Below, in pieces: positions 41,127 to 50,002 of a stretch of 64,000 nt of DNA (positions are counted from its first letter, which is position 1; each line of letters begins with the position of its first letter). A program made the translations under genes and the position numbers. This DNA comes from Pseudoalteromonas phenolica (GTDB lineage: Bacteria > Pseudomonadota > Gammaproteobacteria > Enterobacterales > Alteromonadaceae), in NCBI RefSeq assembly GCF_005876835.1, contig NZ_PPSW01000025.1:1-64000 (forward strand), in the 5' to 3' direction. The notes beneath the pieces are model-generated. The model did no database searches and had not been told where the DNA came from. It saw only the letters and a program-made list of their open reading frames with translations.

Positions 41127-43607
41127 ATGTCGGTTTGGGCTTTGAGAGTTTTAGCAATCATTTTGCTACTTGTTTTTTCAGAGGTAAGTGCAAAGGAGTT
41201 AGATGTCTTCTATCTTGAAGAAGTCCCCAACTCTCAGATTTCTATTTTAGACGTCATTCAAGACGATGCTCGCTTTACAGCTGAAAGTACTAACACTTTA
41301 TCTATCCTTTCAGGAAGAAAACACTGGTTCAAGATAGAGCCTAATTTAATGTCATATACTGACAGTTTTCATTGGGTGCTTCACACCGACCAACTACCAA
41401 AAGGTCAACTTTCTTTCTACTGGGTTCAATCCGGAAAATTAATCAGTAAATCGGTTTTCTCTCGTCTTAGTAATAGTGCACCAGAAAATAAGATCTTTCC
41501 GCATATAAGGCTAACTTCGCAAAATAGCGATGTAGCTATTTATATTGAGGCGGATAATCCAGATAACAAACAACTGAGTTTGAAGCTTTCCACTGCGGAA
41601 GAGTTTGATAATTTAAAACAAACACGTCAGTTCTGGTACGGTACTGAACTTGGCTTACTCTATTTTGTTGGCTTATTTATGTTCTTAATGGCTGCAACGA
41701 GCAAATATAAGTACCTTGCATATTTAGGCGGCTATTTCACCTTTATTGCATTGCAATATAGCGTGATCACAGGGGTCATTTATTTTTATCTCCCTGACTT
41801 AGCTGCCGATTATGTGTCATCTTTAACCGCTTCTTGGTTATTTTTTAGTGCCGCTGCTTGTATCATGTTTAATGCTAAGTTTTTTGCATTAAAGCAGCAT
41901 TACAAAAGAGCCTACAGAGTGGTTCAGACAACTGCGCGGTTTCTATTAGCGGCAGCCTGTTTTGTTTTAATTTTTCAATCATCTATTTCAACCGCTGCAC
42001 AAGTTGTGAGCTTTACAGCTTTAATAACCTGCATGCTGACGATTTATTATTTTGCATTTGTAAGTCATCGACCTCTGATAAAGTTGATGTTTATCGCTTG
42101 GTTACCAGCATTACTCATTGAAATAGGTCGATTAGGTCTTGAATCAGGGGCTATTGCTCAAAGTGATTTAGTTTGGCCTGTCAGAGTGTTAGTTTTTGTT
42201 CATGTCATTCTTATTTGCGTCGCCATTTATTTACTTGATAAGAAAAAGCAGGATTCATTTTTATTTTATAGCTTACATGATAAAGATACAGGCTTGGCAA
42301 ATCGTCAAGCGCTTCAGCAATTCCTGGATACTTTAGTTGCGAATAAGAAGAACCACACAGTTTTAGCGTTTCGCCCCATGATGTCCGATCAAATAAAGTT
42401 AAGCTTCGGTGTGGAGTATGCAAATAAGCGTTTAAGGGTTTTGTTTAAAGAGCTTAAGTCACAAATTAATCCTTACCTTGAAAGTGAAAGTGAAAGTGAA
42501 AGCGATCAGCAATCACATCAAATTTATAAACTCTCTGATGGCACTTTTGCACTCGTGTTGATTGGTGATCTCTCACTGAATCAAATCGAACAATATGTTT
42601 GCGTTGTTGCGGGTGTGTTTGAAGAAGGGATTGAGCACAAAGGGTTTCAACTTTCAGATCAAATCAAAGTCGGAGTTGCACATTACCCGACTCATGCCAT
42701 TAACGCTGAACTATTAGTGCAAAGAAGTTTATTAGCTTTGGCAGATAACCATTCATTTGGGGTCAATTGGCATATTTATGATCCGAGTATAGCGGCTATG
42801 GCTGAAAGGCGATTAAAGCTATCGGCATCGCTTCAGCATGCGATACAAAACAATGAGTTGTCACTGTTCTTACAGCCACAAGTATTGCTTTGCACCGGCC
42901 AAGTATATGGTGCTGAGGGTTTGTTACGCTGGCATCATCCGGATCTAGGTTTTGTTGCGCCCGATGAGTTCATACCCATAGCTGAAGCTTCAGGGCAAAT
43001 TAATGCCTTAACTGAGTGGGTTATTACACAGGGGTTAAGTTATCAGAAAGAAATTGTTGAGCTATATCCAAACCACATGCTTTCTTTGAATATTTCTGGT
43101 AAGGACTTATCAAGAAAAGAGTTGATAGTGCAACTGATTACTCAGCTAAACGAGCTTTCATTAGACTCCTCGCAAATCATTTTGGAAATCACAGAATCTG
43201 TTGCGATTGCAGGTAAAGGTAAACTAAAAGAAACCATCGAAGATTATCGTCATTTAGGGGTAAAAATTGCGATTGATGATTATGGTACGGGTTACTCTTC
43301 ACTCGCATACTTAAGTGAACTTGGTTTTGATGAACTAAAAGTAGATAAACAATTTGTCATGGATATTGAAACTTCGAGTAAAAATCAAACAATCTGTAAG
43401 ACGACTTGTGATATGGCGAGAAGTCTAGGGTCAATGGTTGTTGCAGAAGGTGTCGAGAACTTAGCAAGTTATAATAAGCTGATGCATTATGGGTGTGACA
43501 TAGCACAAGGTTATTTTATTTCGAAACCCATTAAGTTTGAAGATTATATGCAGTGGTTGAGCCAAGCTAATTTAGCTATCGATGTAAAGCAGCTCCTAGT
43601 GCGTTAA
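41127..43607 (+). CDS. Membrane EAL phosphodiesterase with 7TMR-DISM sensor
   Basis: An 826-aa protein. After a signal sequence (1-22) comes an extracytoplasmic 7TMR-DISMED2-like domain (about 25-175), seven membrane segments (about 188-375), a degenerate GGDEF domain (about 390-555, SDGTF in place of GGDEF) and an EAL domain (about 570-815). EAL motifs AEGLLRW, NISGKDL, ILEITESV and IDDYGTGYSSL are intact, so c-di-GMP hydrolysis is likely and cyclase activity unlikely. A run of Glu-Ser repeats encoded by GAAAGT units (42480-42504) lies in the GGDEF part. Start ATG 41127 follows AAGGAG. Its end overlaps the convergent gene by 32 bp. Confidence 0.9.
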   Translation: MSVWALRVLAIILLLVFSEVSAKELDVFYLEEVPNSQISILDVIQDDARFTAESTNTLSILSGRKHWFKIEPNLMSYTDSFHWVLHTDQLPKGQLSFYWVQSGKLISKSVFSRLSNSAPENKIFPHIRLTSQNSDVAIYIEADNPDNKQLSLKLSTAEEFDNLKQTRQFWYGTELGLLYFVGLFMFLMAATSKYKYLAYLGGYFTFIALQYSVITGVIYFYLPDLAADYVSSLTASWLFFSAAACIMFNAKFFALKQHYKRAYRVVQTTARFLLAAACFVLIFQSSISTAAQVVSFTALITCMLTIYYFAFVSHRPLIKLMFIAWLPALLIEIGRLGLESGAIAQSDLVWPVRVLVFVHVILICVAIYLLDKKKQDSFLFYSLHDKDTGLANRQALQQFLDTLVANKKNHTVLAFRPMMSDQIKLSFGVEYANKRLRVLFKELKSQINPYLESESESESDQQSHQIYKLSDGTFALVLIGDLSLNQIEQYVCVVAGVFEEGIEHKGFQLSDQIKVGVAHYPTHAINAELLVQRSLLALADNHSFGVNWHIYDPSIAAMAERRLKLSASLQHAIQNNELSLFLQPQVLLCTGQVYGAEGLLRWHHPDLGFVAPDEFIPIAEASGQINALTEWVITQGLSYQKEIVELYPNHMLSLNISGKDLSRKELIVQLITQLNELSLDSSQIILEITESVAIAGKGKLKETIEDYRHLGVKIAIDDYGTGYSSLAYLSELGFDELKVDKQFVMDIETSSKNQTICKTTCDMARSLGSMVVAEGVENLASYNKLMHYGCDIAQGYFISKPIKFEDYMQWLSQANLAIDVKQLLVR

Positions 43608-44352
43608 AATAACGATAAATACTAGTTTCTAACTGCTCTCTAAGTGTTTTATCGGGAAAGCCACCTTGTTGGGCGAGCTTACTTTTTTTGACGCCAGACA
43701 CTAAGAAGTGGTTTTTAATTTCAGTATGGTGACCAATACAGGACTCAAACGCCCGGGCTGTCATTTCTTGCGGACGGCTGAAATAATTTTGTTGATAGGT
43801 TTTATCGAGCATAATCGACTCTTTGAAGAAGGTGCTTTCTTGCTGACCCGTTTCATCTAAAAAGCAGTGTTTGTAAAAGTTTGAGAGTTCATCATTCAGT
43901 GGGTGAGGGTGATAAGACGCTTCAGTAAGCCATTTCACTGAGGCAAAATCAAAATATTGGCTGTTTGGGTATAAGAATTTACAGATGTAATGATCAAAAG
44001 CATGCCACCATTCATGCGCTAGTGCCCCAGCGCCAGCATTTTTAGCTAAAGCGAGTATTTTTCCATTGCTGTCATAATGAGCTTGCACACCTTTTTGTCC
44101 ACCTGAGCCAAAACTTAAACTGAGTGTTTTTCTTAAACCAATGACTTCAGGAGGTATATTCAGTATTTGTGTTAAATCAGCGAGACTGTCGTAAATTAAA
44201 TTAGCAGCGATAAAACGCTCTTCTTTCGTCACCCAAGCGCCGACCGTGATGGTTTTAAAGCCAAAAGTACGTTTAATATCTTCAAATAAAATTTGGTCAC
44301 CAAAACGATAATCTGGCCCCTTTCTATAAAAGTCACTCGTTAGCCTAGCCAT
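43576..44352 (-). CDS. CLCA_X-type putative metallopeptidase
   Basis: A 258-aa protein. GAGALAHEWWHAFDHYI carries HEWWH (113-117) with Asp120 and His121, a zinc-peptidase-like motif. The segment LSLSFGSGGQKGVQAHYD just before it is typical of the conserved CLCA_X family of marine gammaproteobacteria. No signal peptide is present, so it is cytoplasmic. The substrate is unknown. It lies 2 bp after the DTW-protein gene, with which it is probably cotranscribed, and overlaps the end of the convergent EAL gene. Confidence 0.7.
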   Translation of the reverse strand: MARLTSDFYRKGPDYRFGDQILFEDIKRTFGFKTITVGAWVTKEERFIAANLIYDSLADLTQILNIPPEVIGLRKTLSLSFGSGGQKGVQAHYDSNGKILALAKNAGAGALAHEWWHAFDHYICKFLYPNSQYFDFASVKWLTEASYHPHPLNDELSNFYKHCFLDETGQQESTFFKESIMLDKTYQQNYFSRPQEMTARAFESCIGHHTEIKNHFLVSGVKKSKLAQQGGFPDKTLREQLETSIYRYFNALGAALHR

Positions 44353-44354
44353 AG

Positions 44355-44966
44355 TTAATCTTCAAAGTACCTTGCTTTAACATGTTCGGGCATAAACTTG
44401 GTTTGTTGTTCAATCATGCCATTAAGTAGATGCAATAAAGGTTGATTATCACAGCCGTCAACAACATGAATAAAGTGCCCAACCGCTTCTAAAGTTGAGA
44501 GGCTATAAGCTTGCTCTGCTTTACGGATACGGTATTGGTTCTCTGGTATCGATGAAAAGCTGATTTTTTGTAATGACTGAAGCCAAGGGTTTAAAGCAAA
44601 AATTTTATTGGTTTTCTTCCAAGTACCATCAATAACCATCAAATGCGTAAGCTTTGGAGCAAGTGCAGAGCAGTCATGTACATCAATAGACTCTTTGCCT
44701 GGATATAAAAGAGCAGTGCTTTCTTTAGGAAGATCATTGAGAACTGATGAGAAGTCACGCTCGGTTTCACCAATAACAACTTGTATATCGCTTAATTGTA
44801 GCTGCAAAAGACGGACGGTATTTTTAGCCAGGTTCACTTCGTCAGGGTGCTGCAAGATGACAATCTTGGTGCGATTTTTTACTTTTTTAGTGACATATTC
44901 ACAGACACACGTTGTTACAGGATAATGACATTTTGTACAGTTTGATCGTTTCATTTTCGTTTTCAA
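44355..44966 (-). CDS. DTW-domain tRNA-uridine aminocarboxypropyltransferase
   Basis: A 203-aa protein. It has a zinc-binding N-terminus (CTKCHYPVTTCVC), the LLYPGKES segment, and VIDGTWKKTNKIF with the D-x-T-W core, followed by YRIRKAEQAYSLSTLEA. Members of this family (TapT) add the 3-amino-3-carboxypropyl group from SAM to uridine 47 of tRNA. Whether it is TapT or a paralogue such as YfiP cannot be told from sequence alone. It is first in a two-gene transcript with the CLCA_X-type gene. Confidence 0.88.
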   Translation of the reverse strand: MKTKMKRSNCTKCHYPVTTCVCEYVTKKVKNRTKIVILQHPDEVNLAKNTVRLLQLQLSDIQVVIGETERDFSSVLNDLPKESTALLYPGKESIDVHDCSALAPKLTHLMVIDGTWKKTNKIFALNPWLQSLQKISFSSIPENQYRIRKAEQAYSLSTLEAVGHFIHVVDGCDNQPLLHLLNGMIEQQTKFMPEHVKARYFED

Positions 44967-45066
44967 GCTCGTAACCTAAGCTGATTTTATCATATTGAAG
45001 ATTATCTTTTGCCAACATGCTGGTATTTTACTACATTATTGAAAGATATAACGAAAGAGAGCAGTT

Positions 45067-45414
45067 ATGAATGTAACAATCAATGAAGATGCGCTGGCTG
45101 GGATGCAGGCTCTGCTTGGAGAGCAATTTGCTGATACGGTGGTGTTTTGCTGTAGCGAGTTCGAAAGGCTCGAAAATGAATTAAGAATGGCACTAAACAA
45201 TGATAAACAAGAAGCCATTCGTCACGCCCATAGTTTGAAGTCAAATGCAGCGCAATTTGGTGCAACAAGCCTAAGTAATTTAGCGCGTGCGATTGAGCAA
45301 GGGTTAATACAAGATGACCTTGATGATATGGACGACAATATGGCGCGTCTATCAGCTCAAGTATCAGGCTCAAAAGCGCAATTATTACAATGGTTAGAAG
45401 TAAATTGCAGCTAG
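45067..45414 (+). CDS. Histidine phosphotransfer (Hpt) protein
   Basis: A 115-aa all-helical protein. RHAHSLKSNAAQFGA contains the phospho-accepting histidine (His55) in the Hpt consensus H-S-L-K-x-x-A. It would relay phosphate between a hybrid histidine kinase and a response regulator; no partner is encoded nearby. It starts at ATG 45067 after AGAGAG. Confidence 0.85.
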   Translation: MNVTINEDALAGMQALLGEQFADTVVFCCSEFERLENELRMALNNDKQEAIRHAHSLKSNAAQFGATSLSNLARAIEQGLIQDDLDDMDDNMARLSAQVSGSKAQLLQWLEVNCS

Positions 45415-45496
45415 AATAAAATTCATTTCATTTATCTTATTTCCCTCTGGTTTTTGCCGTGTGCTTTAGGCTATGCTGGATCTATTGGGGGGAAGT

Positions 45497-46711
45497 ATGT
45501 CAAAAATTACTAAAAGCAATAAATTACATGGCGTCTGCTATGACATTCGTGGCCCTGTTTTGCAACAAGCAAAGCAGATGGAAGACGATGGTCTCAAGGT
45601 TCTAAAGCTAAATGTAGGCAATCCAGCCTCTTTTGGTTTTGATATGCCAGAAGATATGCACAGAGATATCATTCGAAATCTTTATGCCGCACAAGGCTAT
45701 TGTGATTCAAAAGGGCTTTATTCTGCTCGAGTCGCTGTTTATCAACATTATCAGCAAAAGCAATTACCACATATTAGTGTAGATAACATTTACATTGGTA
45801 ATGGGGTGAGCGAGCTTATACAGATGACCACACAAGCGCTGTTAAATTCGGGAGACGAAGTACTTATTCCAGCCCCGGATTATCCGCTTTGGACTGCGTC
45901 TGTGAAGTTATCGGGTGGTAAGCCAGTGCATTACATGTGTGATGAAGAGCAAGACTGGTTCCCAGACATTGCTGATATTCGCGCTAAAATCACAGATAAA
46001 ACTAAAGCACTGGTGTTAATCAATCCAAATAACCCGACAGGCGCGGTTTACGATAAAGCACTATTAGAGGAGTTGGTTAAGGTTGCACGTGAGTATAATC
46101 TGCTTATTTTAAGCGATGAGATCTACGAAAAAATACTTTACGATGGAGTAGAGCACTTCTCTATTGCTGCGTTATGTGATGACCTGCCTGTTATTACTTT
46201 TAACGGCTTGGCGAAAACTTATCGCGCTGCTGGCTTAAGAATGGGCTGGATGATCTTAAGCGGAAATATAGAGGCGATGAGTGACCTTATTACCGGTTTA
46301 GATATACTAGCTTCGATGCGTTTATGTGCCAACGTACCAGCGCAGTTTGCCATTCAACAAGCCCTTGGTGGGGTGCAATCTATTGACAATTTAATCGAAC
46401 CTGGCGGGCGTTTATACGAGCAAAGAAACATTGCATACGAAGGGCTTAACGCCATTGATGGGATCAGTTGCGTGAAACCTAAAGGCGCACTCTACGCTTT
46501 TGCGAAAATTGATGTAGAAAAGTTTAACGTCACTAACGATGAAAAAATGATGCTGGACCTTTTAAAACAAGAGAAGATTTTGCTTGTACATGGAAGGGCA
46601 TTTAATTGGCATAAGCCAGACCACTTCAGATTGGTTTTCCTGCCTCACAAAGATGAATTGATACCTGCGATGGACAAAATGCAGCGTTTCTTTGCAAGTT
46701 ATAAGCAGTAA
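45497..46711 (+). CDS. alaA: AlaA/YfbQ-type alanine aminotransferase
   Basis: A 404-aa class I aminotransferase. It shows LNVGNPASFGF, INPNNPTGAVY, ILSDEIYEKI and the PLP lysine in TFNGLAKTYRAAGLRMGW. The N-terminus (SNKLHGVCYDIRGPVLQQAKQMEDDG) is that of YfbQ/AlaA, which makes alanine from pyruvate and glutamate. ATG 45497 follows GGGGGGAAG; an in-frame upstream start at 45473 is less likely. Length equals E. coli AlaA (405). Confidence 0.92.
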   Translation: MSKITKSNKLHGVCYDIRGPVLQQAKQMEDDGLKVLKLNVGNPASFGFDMPEDMHRDIIRNLYAAQGYCDSKGLYSARVAVYQHYQQKQLPHISVDNIYIGNGVSELIQMTTQALLNSGDEVLIPAPDYPLWTASVKLSGGKPVHYMCDEEQDWFPDIADIRAKITDKTKALVLINPNNPTGAVYDKALLEELVKVAREYNLLILSDEIYEKILYDGVEHFSIAALCDDLPVITFNGLAKTYRAAGLRMGWMILSGNIEAMSDLITGLDILASMRLCANVPAQFAIQQALGGVQSIDNLIEPGGRLYEQRNIAYEGLNAIDGISCVKPKGALYAFAKIDVEKFNVTNDEKMMLDLLKQEKILLVHGRAFNWHKPDHFRLVFLPHKDELIPAMDKMQRFFASYKQ

Positions 46712-46725
46712 TATATTTAAAACAT

Positions 46726-46752
46726 AAAAAAGCGCCAACTGGCGCTTTTTTT
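46726..46752. terminator. Bidirectional terminator alaA / lacI-type gene
   Basis: AGCGCCA (46731-46737) and TGGCGCT (46740-46746) pair, flanked by A-run and T-run, between convergent genes. Confidence 0.88.
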
Positions 46753-46763
46753 GTTTATATCTT

Positions 46764-47798
46764 TTATACAGGCGCGGGCCCTGTGCTTTCCCGTACTACT
46801 ATAGACGGTGTAAAGTTTGTAATGATGTCTTTTTCTTGCTTACGGCTGCTGCGAGCTTTACTAAACAGTAAACGTGCTGCATGTTCTGAGATCACGTTAT
46901 TGGCTTGGTGAGCCGTGGTTAGTTTTGGCCAAGTCTGGCGAGAGAAGGGTGAATCTTCGAACCCAGAAATAGACAGTTGTGCAGGAATTTCAATGTTCAT
47001 CAAACGAGCAGCAAATAATGCCCCCGCAGCAACCTCATCATTACCGCCTAAAATAGCGGTTACACCAAGCTTGTTATTATTAGCTAGCAGATGTTTTGCA
47101 CCATTAACACCCGACTCGAAAGAATAGTGACCTTCAAAAATCAGCGACTGATTAAAACTGATATTGTTATCAGTTAATGCTTGCTGGTAACCCGCCAGTC
47201 GTTCAGTTGTTGATTTGTGCTCTTTGTCACCTAACACAAATGCAATATTCTTGTGGCCGTGTTTAATGAGGTGCTCTGTAATTTCGTATGCGGCTGCAAA
47301 GTCATTTACCAATATGCAGTTACTTTTGCCTTCATTTTGTTCTTCACGACCAGATAGTAAGCGAACATACGGCATATTCATTTCATCAAGCATCTTGATG
47401 ATATTTTGTTGTTCTGAAAGTGGTGGAGTAAGTACAAGACCTGCAAGACGAGAGCGTTGGATCATAGTTTTGAACTCATCCTGCATTTGGTCGTCTGTAC
47501 TACTGCAAGGGTGAATAACCAACTCAAAGCCTTCATCCTTGCAACGAGAAAGTACACCATTTTGCATATCAATCACGTAATAAGCATTTGGGTTGTCATA
47601 AACAAGCGCAACCGCGAATGATGAAGTACCTGCCAGATTTCGCGCTGCGATATTAGGTTGATAGTTCAATTCCTTTACAGCTTCCATAACGAGGTCATAA
47701 GTCTTTTTACGTACAGAAGGTTCTTTGTTGATAACGCGAGATACGGTCTTCATAGACACGCCAGCTAGTTTGGCAACGTCGTTTATAGTCACTTTCAT
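46764..47798 (-). CDS. LacI-family repressor of the glucose/ED regulon
   Basis: A 344-aa regulator. Residues 1-60 form the LacI DNA-binding domain (TINDVAKLAGVSMKTVSRVINKEPSVRKKTYDLVMEAVKELNYQPN) including the hinge; the rest is the sugar-binding core. It is divergent from pgi, with two operator palindromes in the gap, so it very probably represses pgi and itself. Matching palindromes precede edd and the TonB-dependent receptor, so these are likely targets too. The inducer is unknown; a glucose-derived sugar is a reasonable guess. Confidence 0.93.
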   Translation of the reverse strand: MKVTINDVAKLAGVSMKTVSRVINKEPSVRKKTYDLVMEAVKELNYQPNIAARNLAGTSSFAVALVYDNPNAYYVIDMQNGVLSRCKDEGFELVIHPCSSTDDQMQDEFKTMIQRSRLAGLVLTPPLSEQQNIIKMLDEMNMPYVRLLSGREEQNEGKSNCILVNDFAAAYEITEHLIKHGHKNIAFVLGDKEHKSTTERLAGYQQALTDNNISFNQSLIFEGHYSFESGVNGAKHLLANNNKLGVTAILGGNDEVAAGALFAARLMNIEIPAQLSISGFEDSPFSRQTWPKLTTAHQANNVISEHAARLLFSKARSSRKQEKDIITNFTPSIVVRESTGPAPV

Positions 47799-47922
47799 AA
47801 TTTATTATTCTTCAGCGTGAGAGAGCGAAACGGGCTCTTATTTCATTAAACGGTAATGATGATTAACTATTTTAACCAGGAAAGGAAATAAATAGCATCC
47901 TATCTGGAAATAAAAATTTGAC

Positions 47923-47936
47923 TGATACCGGTGTCA
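47923..47936 (+). promoter_or_regulatory. LacI-type operator, lacI-proximal
   Basis: TGATACCGGTGTCA differs from the edd operators at one base. It lies 125 bp before the repressor start on the divergent side, a probable autoregulatory site. Confidence 0.75.
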
Positions 47937-47987
47937 TTTTAAAAATAATCAGGTATTATCCACATTCTAAAATTGGAAATTAGCCAA

Positions 47988-48016
47988 TTGACAGCGTTGT
48001 CATTTTAACTTATGGT
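47988..48016 (+). promoter_or_regulatory. pgi promoter with overlapping operator
   Basis: TTGACA (47988-47993) and TATGGT (48011-48016) are spaced by 17 bp, a good sigma-70 promoter. The palindrome TGACAGCGTTGTCA (47989-48002) covers the -35 element, so repressor binding would block RNA polymerase. pgi starts at 48091. Confidence 0.75.
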
Positions 48017-48090
48017 TAACTCTGTCGAGTAATTTTAGTGCCGTTTTCAATTTTTAAGTATGTGCACAATCGTGTTTAGAGGAATGAATT

Positions 48091-49731
48091 ATGAACTGCC
48101 GAAGTGAACTAAGTAGCTGGCAAGCACTTGAGAAATCAGCAGAAAGCTTGAAGCAACAACATTTAAAGTCGTTATTTGCAAACGATGAAAAACGCTTTGA
48201 TAAGTTTTCTACTCAGATCCCAGGTATTCTTTTCGATTACTCTAAACAGTTAATTGACGATTCAACATTTGCTCAACTTATTAACCTTGCCGAGCAATGC
48301 GATATTGCTGCTTGGCGTGAAAAAATGTTTTCGGGTGAAAAAATCAACATCACTGAAGACAGAGCTGTGTTACATACTGCGTTAAGAAATCGTTCAAACT
48401 CAGTGGTTGAAGTAGATGGCGAAGATGTCATGCCATTAGTAAACGCTGAACTAGAAAAAATTAAAGCATTCACTGAAAAAGTGCGTTCAGGTGAATGGTT
48501 AGGCTTTACAGGCAAGTCAGTAAAAGATGTAGTTGCAATTGGTGTAGGTGGTTCTAACTTAGGCCCTCAAATGGCAACTGAAGCGTTAAAAGCTTACGCA
48601 GATGACACGTTAAATGTACATTATGTTTCGAACGTTGATGGAGTTCAATTACATCAAGCACTCTCTGGCTTAAACCCTGAAACTACGTTATTTGTGATTT
48701 CTTCAAAAACGTTTACAACCTCTGAAACCATGACCAATGCACGTTCATCAGTTGCTTGGTTTTTAGAGTCTGATGCAACAGAAGTTGATATTGCAAAACA
48801 CTTCGTTGCCGTAAGTACTAACCTTGAGAAAACTCGCGCGTTTGGTATTGCAGACGAAAATGTATTTACCATGTGGGATTGGGTTGGTGGCCGCTTCTCT
48901 CTTTGGAGTGCTATTGGTTTACCTATCGCACTTTATCTAGGTTACGAGCAGTTTGAAGCTGTGTTGGAAGGCGCTTTCGAAATTGACGAGCACTTCAAAA
49001 CGGCTAAATTTGCAGAAAACATCCCGCTGATCATGGCGCTATTAAGTGTTTGGAATACCAGCTTCTTAGGCCATACAGCACAAGCCATCTTACCTTATGA
49101 CCAATCGCTACATATGTTACCAGCATACTTACAACAGGGCGAGATGGAGAGCAATGGTAAGCACGTGTCATTTGATGGTATCCAAGTGCCATATACAACT
49201 GTTCCGCTTATTTGGGGTATGACAGGTATTAATGGTCAGCACGCATTTTATCAGTACTTACATCAAGGTAATACGATTGTACCAGCTGATTTTATTGCGT
49301 CATTGAAGCCACAGCATAATGTGGGTCAACATCACGATATTTTATTGTCGAACTTCTTCGCACAAACTGAAGCCATGATGGCAGGGGTAGATGCCGAGCA
49401 GGTTCGCGCAGACTTAACTGCAAAAGGCAAATCTGAATCAGAAATTGAGCAATTAATTGCACACAAAATTCATCAAGGCAATCGCCCAACAACGTCTATG
49501 ATATTAGATGTGGTTGATGCCAAAGCGGTAGGTCGACTAATCGCTTTATACGAGCACAAAATTTTCTGCCAAGGCATTATTTTAGAGATTTGTTCTTTTG
49601 ACCAATGGGGTGTTGAACTTGGTAAAGGTTTAGCATCAGCGATTGAAGCAGAATTAACACAAGAAAATGTTGAGCACCAACACGATGGTTCAACAGCTGG
49701 ATTAATTGCTTATTACAAGCAAAATCGTTAA
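48091..49731 (+). CDS. pgi: Glucose-6-phosphate isomerase
   Basis: A 546-aa enzyme interconverting glucose-6-phosphate and fructose-6-phosphate. VVAIGVGGSNLGPQMATEAL, the SKTFTTSETMTNA phosphate site, MWDWVGGRFSLWSAIGLP, and QQGEMESNGK with the catalytic Glu are present, and the C-terminal SFDQWGVELGK motif. Length is normal. It starts at ATG 48091 after AGGAAT and is followed by zwf-pgl after a 270-bp leader that carries its own elements. Confidence 0.97.
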   Translation: MNCRSELSSWQALEKSAESLKQQHLKSLFANDEKRFDKFSTQIPGILFDYSKQLIDDSTFAQLINLAEQCDIAAWREKMFSGEKINITEDRAVLHTALRNRSNSVVEVDGEDVMPLVNAELEKIKAFTEKVRSGEWLGFTGKSVKDVVAIGVGGSNLGPQMATEALKAYADDTLNVHYVSNVDGVQLHQALSGLNPETTLFVISSKTFTTSETMTNARSSVAWFLESDATEVDIAKHFVAVSTNLEKTRAFGIADENVFTMWDWVGGRFSLWSAIGLPIALYLGYEQFEAVLEGAFEIDEHFKTAKFAENIPLIMALLSVWNTSFLGHTAQAILPYDQSLHMLPAYLQQGEMESNGKHVSFDGIQVPYTTVPLIWGMTGINGQHAFYQYLHQGNTIVPADFIASLKPQHNVGQHHDILLSNFFAQTEAMMAGVDAEQVRADLTAKGKSESEIEQLIAHKIHQGNRPTTSMILDVVDAKAVGRLIALYEHKIFCQGIILEICSFDQWGVELGKGLASAIEAELTQENVEHQHDGSTAGLIAYYKQNR

Positions 49732-49781
49732 TGGATTTCGCCTCATCCGAGGCACACCGGTTTCACGCAAAGTGAAAACAA

Positions 49782-49797
49782 TACCTTTGAACGGGTA
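49782..49797 (+). promoter_or_regulatory. 16-bp element shared with the edd leader
   Basis: TACCTTTGAACGGGTA is identical to 26720-26735 upstream of edd. Here it lies 51 bp after the pgi stop and about 206 bp before zwf. Confidence 0.5.
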
Positions 49798-49921
49798 GCG
49801 CTGGAGTTCTTAGGGCCTGTATTTTTGTGAGAGGAATTACAGAGCCCCTAAGACTCATTTTAATCTTTTTCATCATTCCAGCCCCCGTAAAATGCAAACG
49901 AATTCAATACCGCAAACCAAG

Positions 49922-49950
49922 CTTGCTTGGTAAACTACCCAGCAAGCAAG
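49922..49950 (+). promoter_or_regulatory. Hairpin in zwf leader
   Basis: CTTGCTTG and CAAGCAAG pair across 13 nt, 53 bp before zwf. There is no T-run. It may be a structured leader element. Confidence 0.35.
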
Positions 49951-50002
49951 TATGTAGCGCGCCAGAGCTAAACGTCGCGCCTAACCATGTAGAGAGTAAA
50001 TT

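Noticed and set aside
49732..50002. HexR-type palindrome in the zwf leader
   Set aside because: I see no sequence close to the HexR consensus; the 16-bp shared element is different.
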